Shown: positions 22,901 to 35,300 of the stretch, piece by piece
Layout of the letters: each line of letters begins with the position of its first letter
Position numbering within the stretch: the stretch's first letter is position 1
NCBI GenBank assembly: GCA_030549335.1
Contig: CM060194.1
Location: 40,875,171-40,939,170, forward strand
Source of the DNA: Pontederia crassipes
Taxonomy: Eukaryota; Streptophyta; Magnoliopsida; Commelinales; Pontederiaceae
Length of the DNA stretch: 64,000 bases
Direction: 5' to 3'
Program-made: the position numbers and the translations under genes
The notes under the pieces: model-generated
Databases searched by the model: none
Seen by the model: the letters and a program-made list of their open reading frames with translations, nothing else
What the model was told of the DNA's origin: nothing

Positions 22901-25900
22901 TAATCCTGCACTTTAATCAAATCTGTTTTCAGATTTCAGAATCATTTTGCATTGATTCATGCCATTGATAGGTCTTATTTGTAATCTATCACTGAGAGGT
23001 TATCTTTAGATCTAACTCTTGTTCAGAGATGAATTAGGAATCAATGGCATGTTACTAGATTTCATTTTATTGCAATCTGATTTCTGATTTCCAGTTTTCT
23101 GATTTTCTGAATCTGAATCTGATTTCTCAAACTGGTTGAATTTGTTAATCATTCTAAATCTGATTTATTGGGCAAATGAAAGATTGCTAATGCCTCAATC
23201 TTATTCAGAGATGAATTAGGAAGTTTGGCATACCTTTGGCCCAAATCAAATTGTTCTTTTCTGATTTCTGAATCTGATTCTGATTTTTATGGCTGTTGAA
23301 TCTATTCTTCACTCACTATCTGATTAATTGAGTCCTTGGGAAGTTGCTATTGTTCCTATCTTGTTCAGGAATGAATCAAGATGTTTGGACAATCATTTGA
23401 CTCAAATCAGATTGTTCCACTGATTTCTGAAATGAAAACCTGAATTCTAATTTTTTTCTGATTTCCTGCAGGAACTGTTTTATCAATTGAACCCCCTGAT
23501 TTTATTCAATCATTGAGAGATGAACCTTAGGGATCTCTTGCAGTCCAGAGATGGGTCAAGAAGCAATTGATAAACCTGATTAAATGGATTAGTATTTCAG
23601 ATTTCTGATTTGCTGAATTTTATTTGCTGATTTCTGTTTTCTGATTTTAATTGAATTCTGATTTCCATTGTCAAGCCTCAACTTAATCCACTGCTGAGAA
23701 GTAGTCATTAGGTCATCCTTGAGATCTAGAGATAGGCCAAGGAGCAATGGAAATTGTGAATTCCTGTGGTCATATGCTTTGCACTTCCAATTGAATTGTG
23801 TGTGTGGATTTCATTTTATTTTGCAACCGAGAGGTTGAATTTAAATCCCCCTGGAATTCAAAGATGAATCAAGGAGCACAAGCACTATAATTGGGTAGAT
23901 TTCATCCTGGTTTGGTTGATTGGAATGATTTCATCTTTTTATGATTGCAATTGCAAGTTATCATTCCAAAATTTCCTTGAATTGTAAAAATCAGCAATGA
24001 ACTTTCAATTGAGCTGAATGATAACTTGATTTTCAGTGAGGACCCTCTATTGATTTAATCTAGCTAACAACTATATGAGAATATATTGCTTAGTTAGAGG
24101 CCAATTAAGCTGTGGGAGCAGCCATTTTCAGATTGAATCAAAAGTTGAACATTTTATGATAACTTGATCCATTCCATCCTTAACTAATTTAGATGAACCC
24201 CAAATCCTAGAAGAACCTTCCTCATTGATAGTTAAACCTTTCTAGCCATTAATTTAGCACTTATAATTCAGTTTTGCAAAAGTTTCCAAAATCCCAAACC
24301 TGTTATCATTCTGCACTAGTTAAAAAATATGTTTTCACTACTAATCAAAAATCTGTTTTTTGCTACCTTAATTAGGATTAATCTAAACTGTTTGTAGGTA
24401 ATCTAGGACTTTAAATCTTTGTGGATACGACAACCTGAGTCTACTACAACTTACCTGTGCACTTGCAGCTAATGAGTTGGGAGACCAAAAAATGAAAAAT
24501 TGACCATTTTCTTAATTTCAGCAAGTTATCACTAGAAAACCCAAATATCACTATCACAGTTACAGTACATGAATATGACTTGAAGCAAAATTAAAATAAT
24601 AGCAATAAAAAACCTGATGACATACTGGTTGATACATAAATATGCTCAATTATCCTTTCTTTTTTAGCATAGCTGTGAAATTTAAATTATGTGCAATATG
24701 CTGGCAGAAAGAAGTATCAAGTACCTAACAATTAATTAAGCATTTATTTACAACTACTTACAGATCGATCGAACATATGAAGATAAAAGAGCATAAGATG
24801 CACTAAAAAAAGAGCATAAGCATATAATTATATTATAAGGAAAATGGTTTATAATTACCTCAAAGAAGGTGTCACCGTAGCGTGAGAAGTTGAGGTCAGA
24901 GGATTCGATGATCTTTGCAATGGTTTCCTGACAAATGGCAGGAAATAGTCATAAGCACATTTTCAATAATATATCAAGGACGAGCTCAAGCTCTGAAGTA
25001 TCGCAGTATATTTAATCACAATATTCAACGGTTAACCAGAAACCAAATCAATCAAACCTTGAACAAACATGCAGAACAAAGGTTTTTTTATCATGGTGCA
25101 AATAGAAATTTATGAACAAATCAAGGAAAGATGTTTCTTGGTCTGCACGCACTTCAGGGCAAATGCAAAGAACAGAAACTTTCCAATGTCACTTTCAAAA
25201 GAAACTGTGATTTTCATTCAACCTTTAAAGTGCCAAAGAGGAATAACAAAATGGAAGTATACCAGATCACCAGCATTATCCAGATATATGTCGACCACTG
25301 CATCAGCAAATGCCGCAGGGTCCAATGGCGCAGTTATGTTGCGTTTGCGGGTCTTGATCCGCGTGCCACTGCATATTAAACATAATTTTTAATGATCTCA
25401 TACAAATTCCTTCATTCCAACATTAAACCATACATATATCAATTAAGTTTTGCACAAAGATACCCAAAAGTTAAATCTTCTTGCTTTCAAATGCCTATAA
25501 AATAATACACGTGAGCTGAATTCTAACCTATATGCCATAATGTTCTAGAACTGTCATGACAAAAAAAAAAAGGCCAGACCTATCCCTATTAAAAAACAAA
25601 ACATTTTTTTTTAGGATGACACTGAAAAGATAACATTGTTTAGACGTTCTATAAGATGAAAATCACACGATAAAAATAGATTAACCACATGATTGCCAAC
25701 ATGATTAACCACATGAAAATGTAGACAGATTCTACTGACATAAAATATAGGTTAAGATTAGGGGAGTTTGTGTTATATTAAAAAGTAAGCCAATGAAAGG
25801 AACTATGTTCTTGAGAGGGAAAAACACATAAATAACTCGTGTATCCTCTTCATTGTTTTTTGAGGTCCCTCAACCAGTAAATAACTAATAAATCAAAGCG

Positions 25901-26779
25901 CAATTAACACAAAAAAATAACCAGTTTTCATCAGGTTGAAAACAACATGATAAGGAAGCTACCAACCAAAACCTCACATCCTTACATGTCTTCTCTTTCT
26001 ACAATAACAAAATTATGAAATACAGAACAACAAAAGGAAGCTACTTCAACACTGGTCACTATAAAATATGAGTTGTCCCAGCTTTGACTAACGACTTTGA
26101 TAGAAGATGGAAGTTCAAAACTTAGAAGATAGAAGGAGGAACACACACACGACAGCAGCATGTCATCCACGCATATCACACTACATAAGAACTTAGAAAG
26201 CATATCATCACCAAGGCACAAAGAGCAGCATGCAGTAAAATTGCTTCAGTACCGACGCAAACCAATCATGCAGCACAACCAATAGAGAAAATATCAAAGC
26301 AAACAATAAGAAGGATGGGAAGCGGAACAACGTACCCTAGAGTGGGTTTCTCCTTCGAGCTGCAAGATTATAAGAAAAAAGAGAAACAAATATTAGTCAC
26401 ATTAATCAATATCCAAAGATCCAAATGCGATCATCTGATCTTCTTAACGAACTCAATCGAGAGCAAACCCAAAAATAACGACCAATGAGGCCAAGAAATA
26501 TGAAGCCTTCCTAGTTAAAATCGTATAACGAACACTAAAAGGGGCCAAAACCCAAACTTTCGTCTACAAGAGATCCAAAAATCGTGCGTTTGTTAAAAGA
26601 AGAAAACAACAAAATCCTCGTAGCAGAACCACAATGATAATTGCAAAGCAGCATATAAAAGAAGAAGCGCCAGAAGAGACACTCTTGGGAAATCAACAAC
26701 ACGGGAATCGCAGATTTCTAAACAGGGCAGCGAGAATTGTTCAAAACCGATGGGATCAGGTCGATCTATAGCACCTCAT
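16926..26779 (-). CDS. eIF5-mimic protein (BZW/5MP type) with C-terminal W2 domain, 8 exons
   Basis: Coding exons on the minus strand are 26779-26775, 26359-26336, 25368-25263, 24927-24859, 20765-20275, 18823-18562, 18309-18101 and 16992-16926: 1233 nt, 410 aa, the usual plant length. All junctions are GT-AG and in phase. The N terminus reads MSSKEKPTLGGTRIKTRKRN. A HEAT/MIF4G-like helical region follows (ILPSVLYIQKILRRRPFLIK). From about residue 235 there is a W2 domain with IEVVGILWDVLMDAVQWSGK, QCYEDAKLMKLFPEIIRSLY and the acidic/aromatic end FVNWLEEAEEEE. W2 domains bind eIF2-beta. Animal BZW proteins compete with eIF5 and affect start-codon choice, so a role in translation initiation is inferred. 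Exon 1 has only five coding bases (ATGAG). Introns 4 and 5 carry retroelements. Arabidopsis At1g65220 and At5g36230 are, from memory, the relatives. Confidence 0.93.
18467..18515 (-). mobile_element. Tail-only retroposon insertion, 13 bp
   Basis: The 18-bp direct repeat ATCAATGGTGTGAATTTT lies at 18467-18484 and 18498-18515 around TTTTTTGAGGGGA. Reversed, the insert reads TCCCCTC plus an A-run, the same tail as the LINE at 49030-49205. It is in BZW intron 6. Confidence 0.65.
19106..20043 (-). mobile_element. Complete TRIM (miniature LTR retrotransposon) in BZW intron 5
   Basis: Two similar LTRs, 19111-19437 (327 bp) and 19700-20038 (339 bp), each begin TGATAC and end TTATCA, giving TG...CA ends with a short inverted repeat. 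A 262-bp interior separates them. The exact 5-bp target duplication CAAAC lies at 19106-19110 and 20039-20043. Read on the minus strand, the interior starts with TTGGTATCAGAGC next to the LTR, complementary to the 3' end of initiator tRNA-Met (primer binding site). It ends with the purine-rich AGGAGGGG before the other LTR (polypurine tract). No gag or pol is present, so it must have moved using enzymes supplied by another element. The LTRs differ at several positions and by small indels. Confidence 0.9.
20994..21083 (-). mobile_element. Short LINE-tail insertion
   Basis: The 12-bp direct repeat AAGGGAATAACA at 20994-21005 and 21072-21083 flanks 66 bp. The insert contains AGGAAAAAGGATGACTAAC and AATCATCCAA, similar to the insert at 42702-42768 read in the same direction. 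It is in BZW intron 4. Confidence 0.5.
21600..24540 (+). mobile_element. Probable gypsy-type (Athila/Tat-like) solo LTR in BZW intron 4
   Basis: About 2.9 kb of repeat-like sequence inside a 4.1-kb intron. A TATA-like GATATAAAAGG lies near 22634. It is followed about 185 bp on by AACATGAGGAGCTAAACTCC and a TAGGG (22821-22860), a pattern known from leader regions of Athila/Tat-type LTRs. The right part near 24419 has TTGTGGATACGACAACCTGA and CTACTACAACTTACC, also LTR-like. No internal domain, primer site or second LTR is visible, so a solo LTR is the simplest reading. Exact ends and target duplication could not be fixed. Confidence 0.5.
22920..23900 (+). repeat. Diverged tandem array within the gypsy-type LTR
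   Basis: A degenerate phrase of the form CAGAGATGAATTAGGA (or GGTCAAG/ATCAAGG variants) recurs near 23025, 23210, 23370, 23545, 23730 and 23860. Each copy is followed by stretches rich in CTGATTTCTGA, so spacing is roughly 130-190 bp. Confidence 0.5.
24785..24820 (+). mobile_element. Micro-insertion, 10 bp
   Basis: The 13-bp repeat AAAAGAGCATAAG at 24785-24797 and 24808-24820 flanks ATGCACTAAA. It could be a tail-only retroposition or a repair-generated duplication. Confidence 0.35.
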
Positions 26780-27819
26780 AAACCAAGACCGAGAAAAGCT
26801 CGAGGACGACTTCGAAGGTGAGGGTGTTACAGGCGAACAAAGCGGACGCCCCTCTTCTTCTTCTTCTTCTTCTAGGGCTCGAGTAGATGCTGGAAAGAGG
26901 AAGAGAAGAGACGACTACCAAAATCTAATAAATAAAATTAAATAGGATATATATTACGAATTATAAAATGAAAATGGTACAATAGAACAACCCACCAAAC
27001 CTTGGCAGGGGGTTTTGGGGGCTTTGCAACAAGTCAAGTTGGTCCAAGTCAAATCATAATTTATATTGAAGTTATTTATTTAAATAAATATGTTTAATTT
27101 TATTTATAAATGATGCAATGTATTAGCATGTAAGACAGACAAATTAATTAGTATACTCTTATAAAAATGTAAATTTAAATCATAATATTGCTTTTATGTA
27201 TAATTTATATAACTAAGAAATTATCCAACGTCTCCAAATGGAGCCTCAAACTAGAAAATTTCCAATGTTGGAGAAGGTTTATGAAATCATTTGCATATGG
27301 GTAACATTATTGTCACTCTGAAAAAAAAACTATTATTATTTCATGATATAAGTTGTGATTTTTTTTATTGTTATAAAAATAAAATGAAACGATGATAATA
27401 TATTTTGAAACGATAATGATATCATCATTGCATATTATACCACTGAAACAAAGTCTTTCATATTTCAACAGTCATTTCCTAGTGGCAAGAGTTAATATAA
27501 CTATACGTTTTTTTGTCACAAATATGAACATGGATATAATACACATCAACACAGCTGTAGAAACTCAACTTAATTGTAGTGGGCTTACCATACTATATAC
27601 TATATTTTTTTATTAAGATTAAGTATTAAGCATCATGCAAATTTTTTTTTTTTACATTAAGACAGATATTTATAGTGAAACACAGATCACTTTCATGTAG
27701 TGGATAACTTCGAGAATTGGTATTAGTCAGTGTCAAGTGAAAAAATAGGAACTAATGACTCATTTATAAGTGGACTTACACCAAGCTCTATTTGAAACAG
27801 TCAATGGATTAAGATTAGT
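26780..27819. other. 5' flank of the BZW gene and intergenic DNA
   Basis: The promoter and 5' leader of the BZW gene lie at the left. The remainder is AT-rich without recognisable genes. Confidence 0.4.
26853..26873 (+). repeat. (TCT)7 microsatellite in the BZW leader
   Basis: A triplet tract 74-94 bp upstream of the start codon, purine-rich (AGA) on the coding strand. It probably lies in the 5' UTR. Confidence 0.7.
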
Positions 27820-28176
27820 TACTAGCATGGGTTAATTCTTTAAATCTCCTCTAAATTATAATAATTTTTCGCATCTTCTCGTGATTCCACTTTAGTCCAT
27901 CTGTCATATTTCTATTAATTTTCTCATAATTTTTATTTTTATTTATTAAATAACTAAATTATCCTTGTGTGGTTTGAAATAAATGTTTATTTTTTCCGTT
28001 GAGAGCAATTTGATCAATTAATAAATAAAAAATAACAAATAACAAAAATAGTTAAATAAATGGACAAAAGTAAACACCACGACATAATTTAGTTAAAGGG
28101 AACACTATTCATATATTAGGTAGAGACGCGAAAAATTATAATTTAGAAGAGATTTAAAGAATAACCCTAGTAACAA
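27820..28176. mobile_element. GGGTTA-ended inverted-repeat element (Mutator-like MITE)
   Basis: The body is 27829-28167. The left end, GGGTTAATTCTTTAAATCTC, mirrors the right end (GAGATTTAAAGAATAACCC) with one mismatch, and the inverted similarity continues through the next roughly 35 bases on each side. The flanking 9-mers TACTAGCAT and TAGTAACAA match at 6 of 9 positions, consistent with a decayed 9-bp duplication. Confidence 0.6.
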
Positions 28177-28443
28177 ACAATGACTCATTATAAATCAAAT
28201 AAAAAATATTTAGTTTATGTAGCACTCAAATCATGCATAAAATGACAAATTATCTTGAGTTGTTAAGTGATATAATTAGTGTTTTTGTTATGGATAATAT
28301 GAGTAATTGTAAATTATGTTGTAATTATCAATTTTTTATTAAAATATTCGTTACTTTAAAGCTTAAATTTGTATCGAAAAAACTCATTTTTATCTTATTA
28401 AATCCAACAAAGCTATTTTATACATACATATATACACATATAC

Positions 28444-28455
<12 letters not shown>

Positions 28456-28489
<34 letters not shown>

Positions 28490-28549
28490 TAAGTAATAGT
28501 ACAGCCAATATGCATCCCCATTGGATGATGATTGATTAAATTTAATAAC

Positions 28550-28599
<50 letters not shown>

Positions 28600-28660
28600 A
28601 TGCATCCCCATTGGATGATGATTGATTAAATTTAATAACTTAATATATATATATATATAT
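28456..28660. repeat. TA microsatellites with a perfect 48-bp duplication
   Basis: Three TA tracts (about 28456-28484, 28551-28595 and 28642-28660). The 48-bp unit beginning CAATATGCATCCCCATTGG is present identically at 28506-28553 and 28596-28643. The duplication appears recent and probably arose by slippage or unequal exchange in the TA tracts. Confidence 0.8.
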
Positions 28661-29351
28661 GTATATTTGTTTACTGTAAATATCCCAAGGTTGACACAGT
28701 AGTTTGAATTGAAAAGCCCTCTAATTACAGAATAAAAACAAATCTTCACTTCCCAGGTGTGTCTATCCATCAGAGAAAGTTAATAAATTCTTTGAACATT
28801 CAACAACCATGAAAAGTAAAAATCTTACACCACTGTGCTGCATTCAGAGATGTTTGACAGTCAACCAAATAGCAAACAAGAAGAGTTGGGAAAACTTTGA
28901 GGTGCCATCTGACGATTGTATGACAAATTTAGAACCGACAGCCCGACAGAAACCATCGTTCTTTTCGTTTTTGATGAAAGGATACAAAACACTCATCCAA
29001 GTTCCAAGAGGAGGATCTCTTTGTCCTCGATACTATTGCAGATAGTTCGATACATACAAAAGGAACAAGATTTGGCTACTTGCTTCAAGATTGCCTTCAA
29101 AGTAGGCTTCTCACGAGTAACTCAGCTACTGCACATGAATATAACGAGTTACTATACGATGGTTAATATACCTTCATCTTTCCTACAATTGAAAAAAAAT
29201 CACATACCAGTCGTTAGTTGGATGTTCATATGAAGAATAATATCAACATACAAAAGTGCTTAAAGTGAGTCAAGCTGCAACCGACTGTTGCTCCAAGAAG
29301 CAAGAATATCATTAGCTGTAAGAACTCAACTAGATTTCCTCTCCGTAAGTT
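28661..29351. other. 3' flank of the TPR gene
   Basis: Intergenic and probable 3' UTR sequence of the minus-strand TPR gene. No additional gene is supported. Confidence 0.4.
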
Positions 29352-32300
29352 TCATTTTCCTGCATACCGATCCACAAGAACCTTGGCTTTTTCAGGTGCA
29401 AAGAACCGTGCCTGTAAAGGGAACAAAAAACAACAAGGTTATTAGGAGGATTCATATAGCTACTGGAAGAATTCTGAACTCTGTATTTATGCATGAAAGA
29501 ATGCTTGTATTCAAAGGAAGACCCAGAACCTCAATTTGAGAGATTTGCCATGTTTATTCAAGAAAAAAGGAAAGAGAACAAATTTTGACAGACTTCAGTG
29601 TTCTGTTCTTTGAAACCTCCAGTGCCTCTGATGACAGAATGAATTAGCTGTGCAGGTTTAACAAAATAAATAAATAAATGTTGACAGCAGGGTTCAAATC
29701 TGCACACGAAAAGCCCTGCATTCTGATTCCTTCACCAGTCCAGCATATCAAAGTATTGCATTTTTTTCACAACTTTTATTTTAGTACCTTCATATTTAGG
29801 CACAAAAAGACAACTGCTCAACAAAAAACATGTTACATTTTGCAAATATCATGGCATACTGCAAGACAGACAATCACTGGCATTACCTATGGTAAAAAAA
29901 GTTGAAAAAAACCTAAATAAACAAAAGAACGTTATCACCTAGGAAAGAAGGATAAAAAATGAAAGAATCAACATAAATTCTCCACAAAATCGGAGTTGCT
30001 TTATGTGGTCACTTGTACCTTTACATGACAAAATTTTCTTTTAAACTAGAGATTCACTTATCAAAAAAACATGATTCCACTAAGGAACCACAATTTTTTA
30101 GAGCAACAATTTTTGAGAATTCACGAGACCTTCACATAATGCAAAGGGAAATAGTCGCATCTTTTGTTTTAGAACACCTTTTAGAGCTTTTCTTGAAATT
30201 CTATTATCTCCTGTCACGCTTTTATATGGAAGACATGACAACCAAATGTTAATTGTGGTGACCGGATAATATCAGAGGTTAAAAAAGAGTTGATTATAGT
30301 TAACATTATAAGTGATAAATGGGAACAATCAAATTTTCTCTTGAATGGAAAATGCCAAACACTTTTAGTTTTAAGAATATTCTAGCCGACCCCACCTAGT
30401 GGGATAAGGCTTTGTTGTTGTTGTTGTTTTAGTTTTAAGAATATTCAAAGTCTATCCTTTTTTTCTTTAGAGTGAACATACCTGTATAAACATCCTTTCT
30501 GCATCACCGACACTACCATTTTCTTTCAATATTATTCCCTGAAAAGTAACAAAGGTCGTGATGTTATAAAGTTGTTCAAGACTTGGATTATTCTGTGAAA
30601 TCTATTGTTCCAGAAATATTGAGAAAACTTTCAAGTACATAACAGGATTAGTCGCTATATACTTTTTGTTTTTGGAAGAAACAAATCCAGTTAGCAAAGC
30701 TTCCACCAACGCTGATATGTCATTTACAGTACTAATATAAATCAACTACATTAGAGATCCTAGTACAAACAAGCAGATGGATACTGACAATTGCCAGTAT
30801 CATCAGAGAAAGCCATAACCATGTTTACTGGCTCTTAGGCCCATGAGTGCTAGGTTATTAAACCTGTTATTTAAAGATCAATATCACGTGAACATGGTAT
30901 CAAGGTTAAGTCAGAAGAGAGCATATAAAATCCTTATCTATTATTGAGTGCATGCTTTCTTCAATAGGGCCAATAGCAAGATTTGTGGAAGGTGCATAAA
31001 ATAATCCTGTGTCTAAAGTACTCTGCATTACAGAAACATGCACATAAGTTTCTTGAGTTCTAGCATGTCCCCCTCACCACATGAAAAGCAAACAAATACC
31101 TACAGAATGACTGCTGTTGTTTTACCTCACATGGTAATTGGGTCTTCACACAGCACACCACAAGGGAACATGAAAGATAAATTAATAAAACAGTGGAATG
31201 TAAGACTAACCAAAAGCAGTGAAGTGGAATCTTCTGAACACAAAGAATTGACTACTATAACTATAATGCACACAGCTGATCAGGCACATAAATCAAACCT
31301 CATCAGATGTCTCAAAAATGCAAAAAAACACGCAACAAGGAACTAGCCATGTCTGAACTCCCCGACATCAGGTTCATTCTCAAACTTTTAAGATGGATGT
31401 ATGTCTCACAAGTACACAGGAGAAAAGGTAAAAAAATTCACAGCAAGAAAAGGAAAATGTAATAAATTAGTCCATATTTTAAATCACAAATAGTTAGGAT
31501 TTTATTGGAGAGAATCCAGGTGGGATTTGCATTTCCTTGTAACCATGGAAGCTTTGTAATCATACCTTCCTTATTAGGAAGAAATCATAATCGAGAGGAA
31601 ATTGTAGGATTTGGAGATTCAGTTGTGGAGGTTGGTTTAGGAGTTCTGTATCGGTTGGTTCAGGGGTTCCAAATCTGTTCTCTCTATGAGAAGATCTTAA
31701 ATCCTAAAGAGGAGAGGCTGGTGGAGAGAACAAACGCCCTTGTAAGCTACTCCAAAGGGTTTTATAACGTAAATCCTAGTATATTTGAGCTTTATTGCTC
31801 TTGTTATTCATGTTTAACTTGGTCAACAATTTGACATCTTAATTTCAAATAATAATAACCGTTAACATATTGTGCCTTGTCTTCATATCCTTACTCTAAT
31901 TTTTTATAGGATAGACAATATCTTGTTTCCGTTTTACGAATGAAAGCTCAAGTTCCAATTTTCTTAGTTGCTGAAGGAAGGAAAAGTTTTGTAAGCAATT
32001 CAAAATAATACTGATACTAACATATAGACACATTTTAGCAGCAGATGTATTTGTTCCAATGAATTAAGGAATGACATGATGAAGGTGTTAGCTGAGAAGT
32101 TCTTATTGAAAACATACCTTTGCTAAGTAGCCTCGGAAATCATTGGGGTACTTGGATATCAACTGGTCGTAAACAGCTACAGCATCACTCACATGGCTCC
32201 AATCAGAATAAGCTTTTCCGAGTAGCAAGTCAACCTGCAAATTCACATCATCCTAACTTATATAGGGAAGAAAAAAAATAAATTGAAGAGAAGGAATTGC

Positions 32301-35300
32301 ATGTGTAAGATGTGGGGGTTTTTATTCAATATATGTCCCAACATATATATTAATTATGTATTACTTGCTATCTTATTAATAGACATTAAATTATCTAATT
32401 TATTTTGAGATCAAGGCATGTGATGTCGAATAAAATATTATAATCGTTTGCAGAAACCATAAGGATAACTTCTTGAAAAATAAAATAGGAAATTACAATA
32501 TCTCATGTAGGTATATATTTGAGGGGTTATGATCTCCAACCCATACACTGTAGTATTCCTTGACTCCTCATTATTTAAAAGGAATAAGGGATACAAAGGT
32601 TTGGAAAATCAACAAACACCCAATTTTTGTCCTTAAAAAAAATCTTTGGATTTCCGATTTGCGATGGAATCAGGTACACCTCCTATTAGATCTGTAAACT
32701 TCATGATTCAGTGTGTGAATTCTTGAATCTATGGATTTATAAAGATATTTTATAAATGCTATTTTCACTAAGTGACATCAGAGCCACTCATGCATGTATC
32801 ATTTTGTTTTGTTTGAATTTTGTGAGGATTTTTTAGATTTACATTGTTTTAATTTCAGTTGTGCAATAATCTATACAGAATTCATATGATAATTTCTACA
32901 TCCAAATTTGTTCGTATTATTATTTCTCAATCAAGTTTCATTCATCAAGATTCAGTTTTAGATCCATTTACGTGATTTGTTGTTTTTAGTTCTGAAGTAA
33001 ATGGATGAATCTGCTAAAAAAAAAAGTAAATGGATGAACCAAACCGCCACTCCAATGAACCAGTCTCTTCAGACTTGGGCAGTACGGTGCCACACTGCAA
33101 GATCTCCAATGTCATGGTGTAACTTTTTTGATGGATCAAGTCATCTATTGCCTCTCTAACCCAACTGGCTAGTGTCTTGGTCACAAAAAGATGTATTGGT
33201 TTCTCAAAAAAAAAAAAAAAAGGATTTAGAGTGGATAGAACAATCGGTTCGAAATCATCAATCCCCTTCGGGTGTGTGCTTAGGCCGACTCCCCTGGAAT
33301 AAAGACATTACTAAGCTAACCCTGACTCCCTTGGTAACAAAAGTCACAACAACCCCCTCCCCCCCCCCCCCCCCCCCCCCATAACATTTCTCTCCTCTCA
33401 ATATAGTATTGTTCCTCTGAAGCCAAATTGCCAAAAGAATGGCAACAACGGTGCTCGACGGCTGCTGCAACTGGGAACAACCCATCCCTTTAACCCAGTA
33501 GTTGCCCCAAAAAGACTTAAGGCTATAGGTGCACCAAATCAATCTAAAGTCCATCACAAATTGGGGTTTGGTCACTGATCTTTGTAGAAAGAGGCCACAA
33601 TAGATCCCACGAGCTGAAAGCTAACTTGCACTACACTTCATTAATGAATATTTGCTAATAGCATATCCTAAATGAATTCAAGTATCCATCGCATATCTTA
33701 AGTTACCAAAATGTTTCATGTGTTGGCATTTCAAACTTCATTCACCCTTTAAATCAAGCTACAATTTTGATTCATGACAATCTACATGATAAGGGTTGAG
33801 ACAATTAATCAAGATCTACTTGATTCCCCTAGCAAAATAAATTGGATGGGATATAACTAGGGTGGCCATAGTTTTCCCAATCATTACTTCCTTTCGTATG
33901 AACAAAAGGAACATATTACACAAAGAGAAACAAACAAATGAAGGTCACACAAGATTGCCCGTGAAACTGTGAAGTCTTAATCCTAATAAAAAAATCTATG
34001 AGGTTGATGATAACTTTGAAAAACAGACCATGTAAAAAAAGAATGATTAATGAGAAATGAAAATTAGTTGATCAAAGACCCAAGCCATTATGCAAAGCTC
34101 TCAATGGCTAAAAAGGACTCACTTGAATTGGATCAATTTGTTGAGTTTTCACATCAAAGTTGGCATTTTCATTTTTATCAATATCCGCTTTTTGAGAGTC
34201 CACTTTATTCACTTGTTCTCGATATGCCAAAAGTACTTGAACTGCCTGCATAAATTTCCCAATAATAGATAAATATGTCACTCAAAGAAATATTCACTAT
34301 AAATGTAGTATAGACTACATTAATAAGAAGAAGCTATTTGATCCTAATTAAACGCGATCAACCAGGCGAATATTATTTTCTAAAAGTCATATAAAGCATC
34401 ATATTACATGTGACAAGCCAATCAATTGAAATGCCGTTACAGACCATCTTAGTTAACTTCTCGCTCTTTGGAGACTAAAAAAATTACGGCTTTTAACTTT
34501 TCTTAAGAATTCATAAACCACGTAACATGTCTAAATGACATTAGCAATTCTCTATTAATTCACCAACTGTCCCAAAAGCTTAATCTGTTAGAAAACTACT
34601 AATATCTATATTCATAATCTTAACAATCCCTGTCACATGTGGGGTGTTTGATAATTTTGGACAAGTCCAACCCATTACTTGGGCATAAGGTAGAAGATAT
34701 AAATACTTTTTAACAAAAAATCCATCAAAGTTTGAATCATAACCTCTCAACTCTACTCTGATAAAATGTTAAAGCTAATCATTTATTTCGAAAGGCTAAG
34801 TTGTTAGAAAGATTAAGTTGTTAGAAAGATGCTCAATATTGTACTTATAATCTCAATAGTAGGAACACATGTAGATGAGCTGACCACTTATTCTCAAGTG
34901 TAACTATTAATTTGAGTATATAAATATACACGTACATATATATGTATTATGAACATTACCCTTCACGTGCAAGTCGTCCACATTTTTGGTCTACCATAGC
35001 TCAATATGTGAACCATTAGTGGATTAAATATTTCTAAATATAAGCTCTCTCCTAGTTTGAATTCAGCACTTTTGAACCACTCTGATATTAATATATTTCC
35101 TACCAAGCATATAAGATTGAGATGAGATGTTTATAGAAAGAGGTGGTTCTAACTGATATGGTATAATACAGGTCATGCGGTGATGTGGAATTTAGTAGGT
35201 TGGATGTAACTGTCGGCGTTTAGTGAAGGTTAGTGGTTGTGTTTTTTCATTATTAACCTATTGTGGTGAAATTTTTGTCATAATTTGTTCTTTCCTTGTA

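Noticed and set aside
29685..29720. GGTTCAAATC resembling a tRNA B box
   Set aside because: No matching A box, acceptor stem or cloverleaf could be formed around it.
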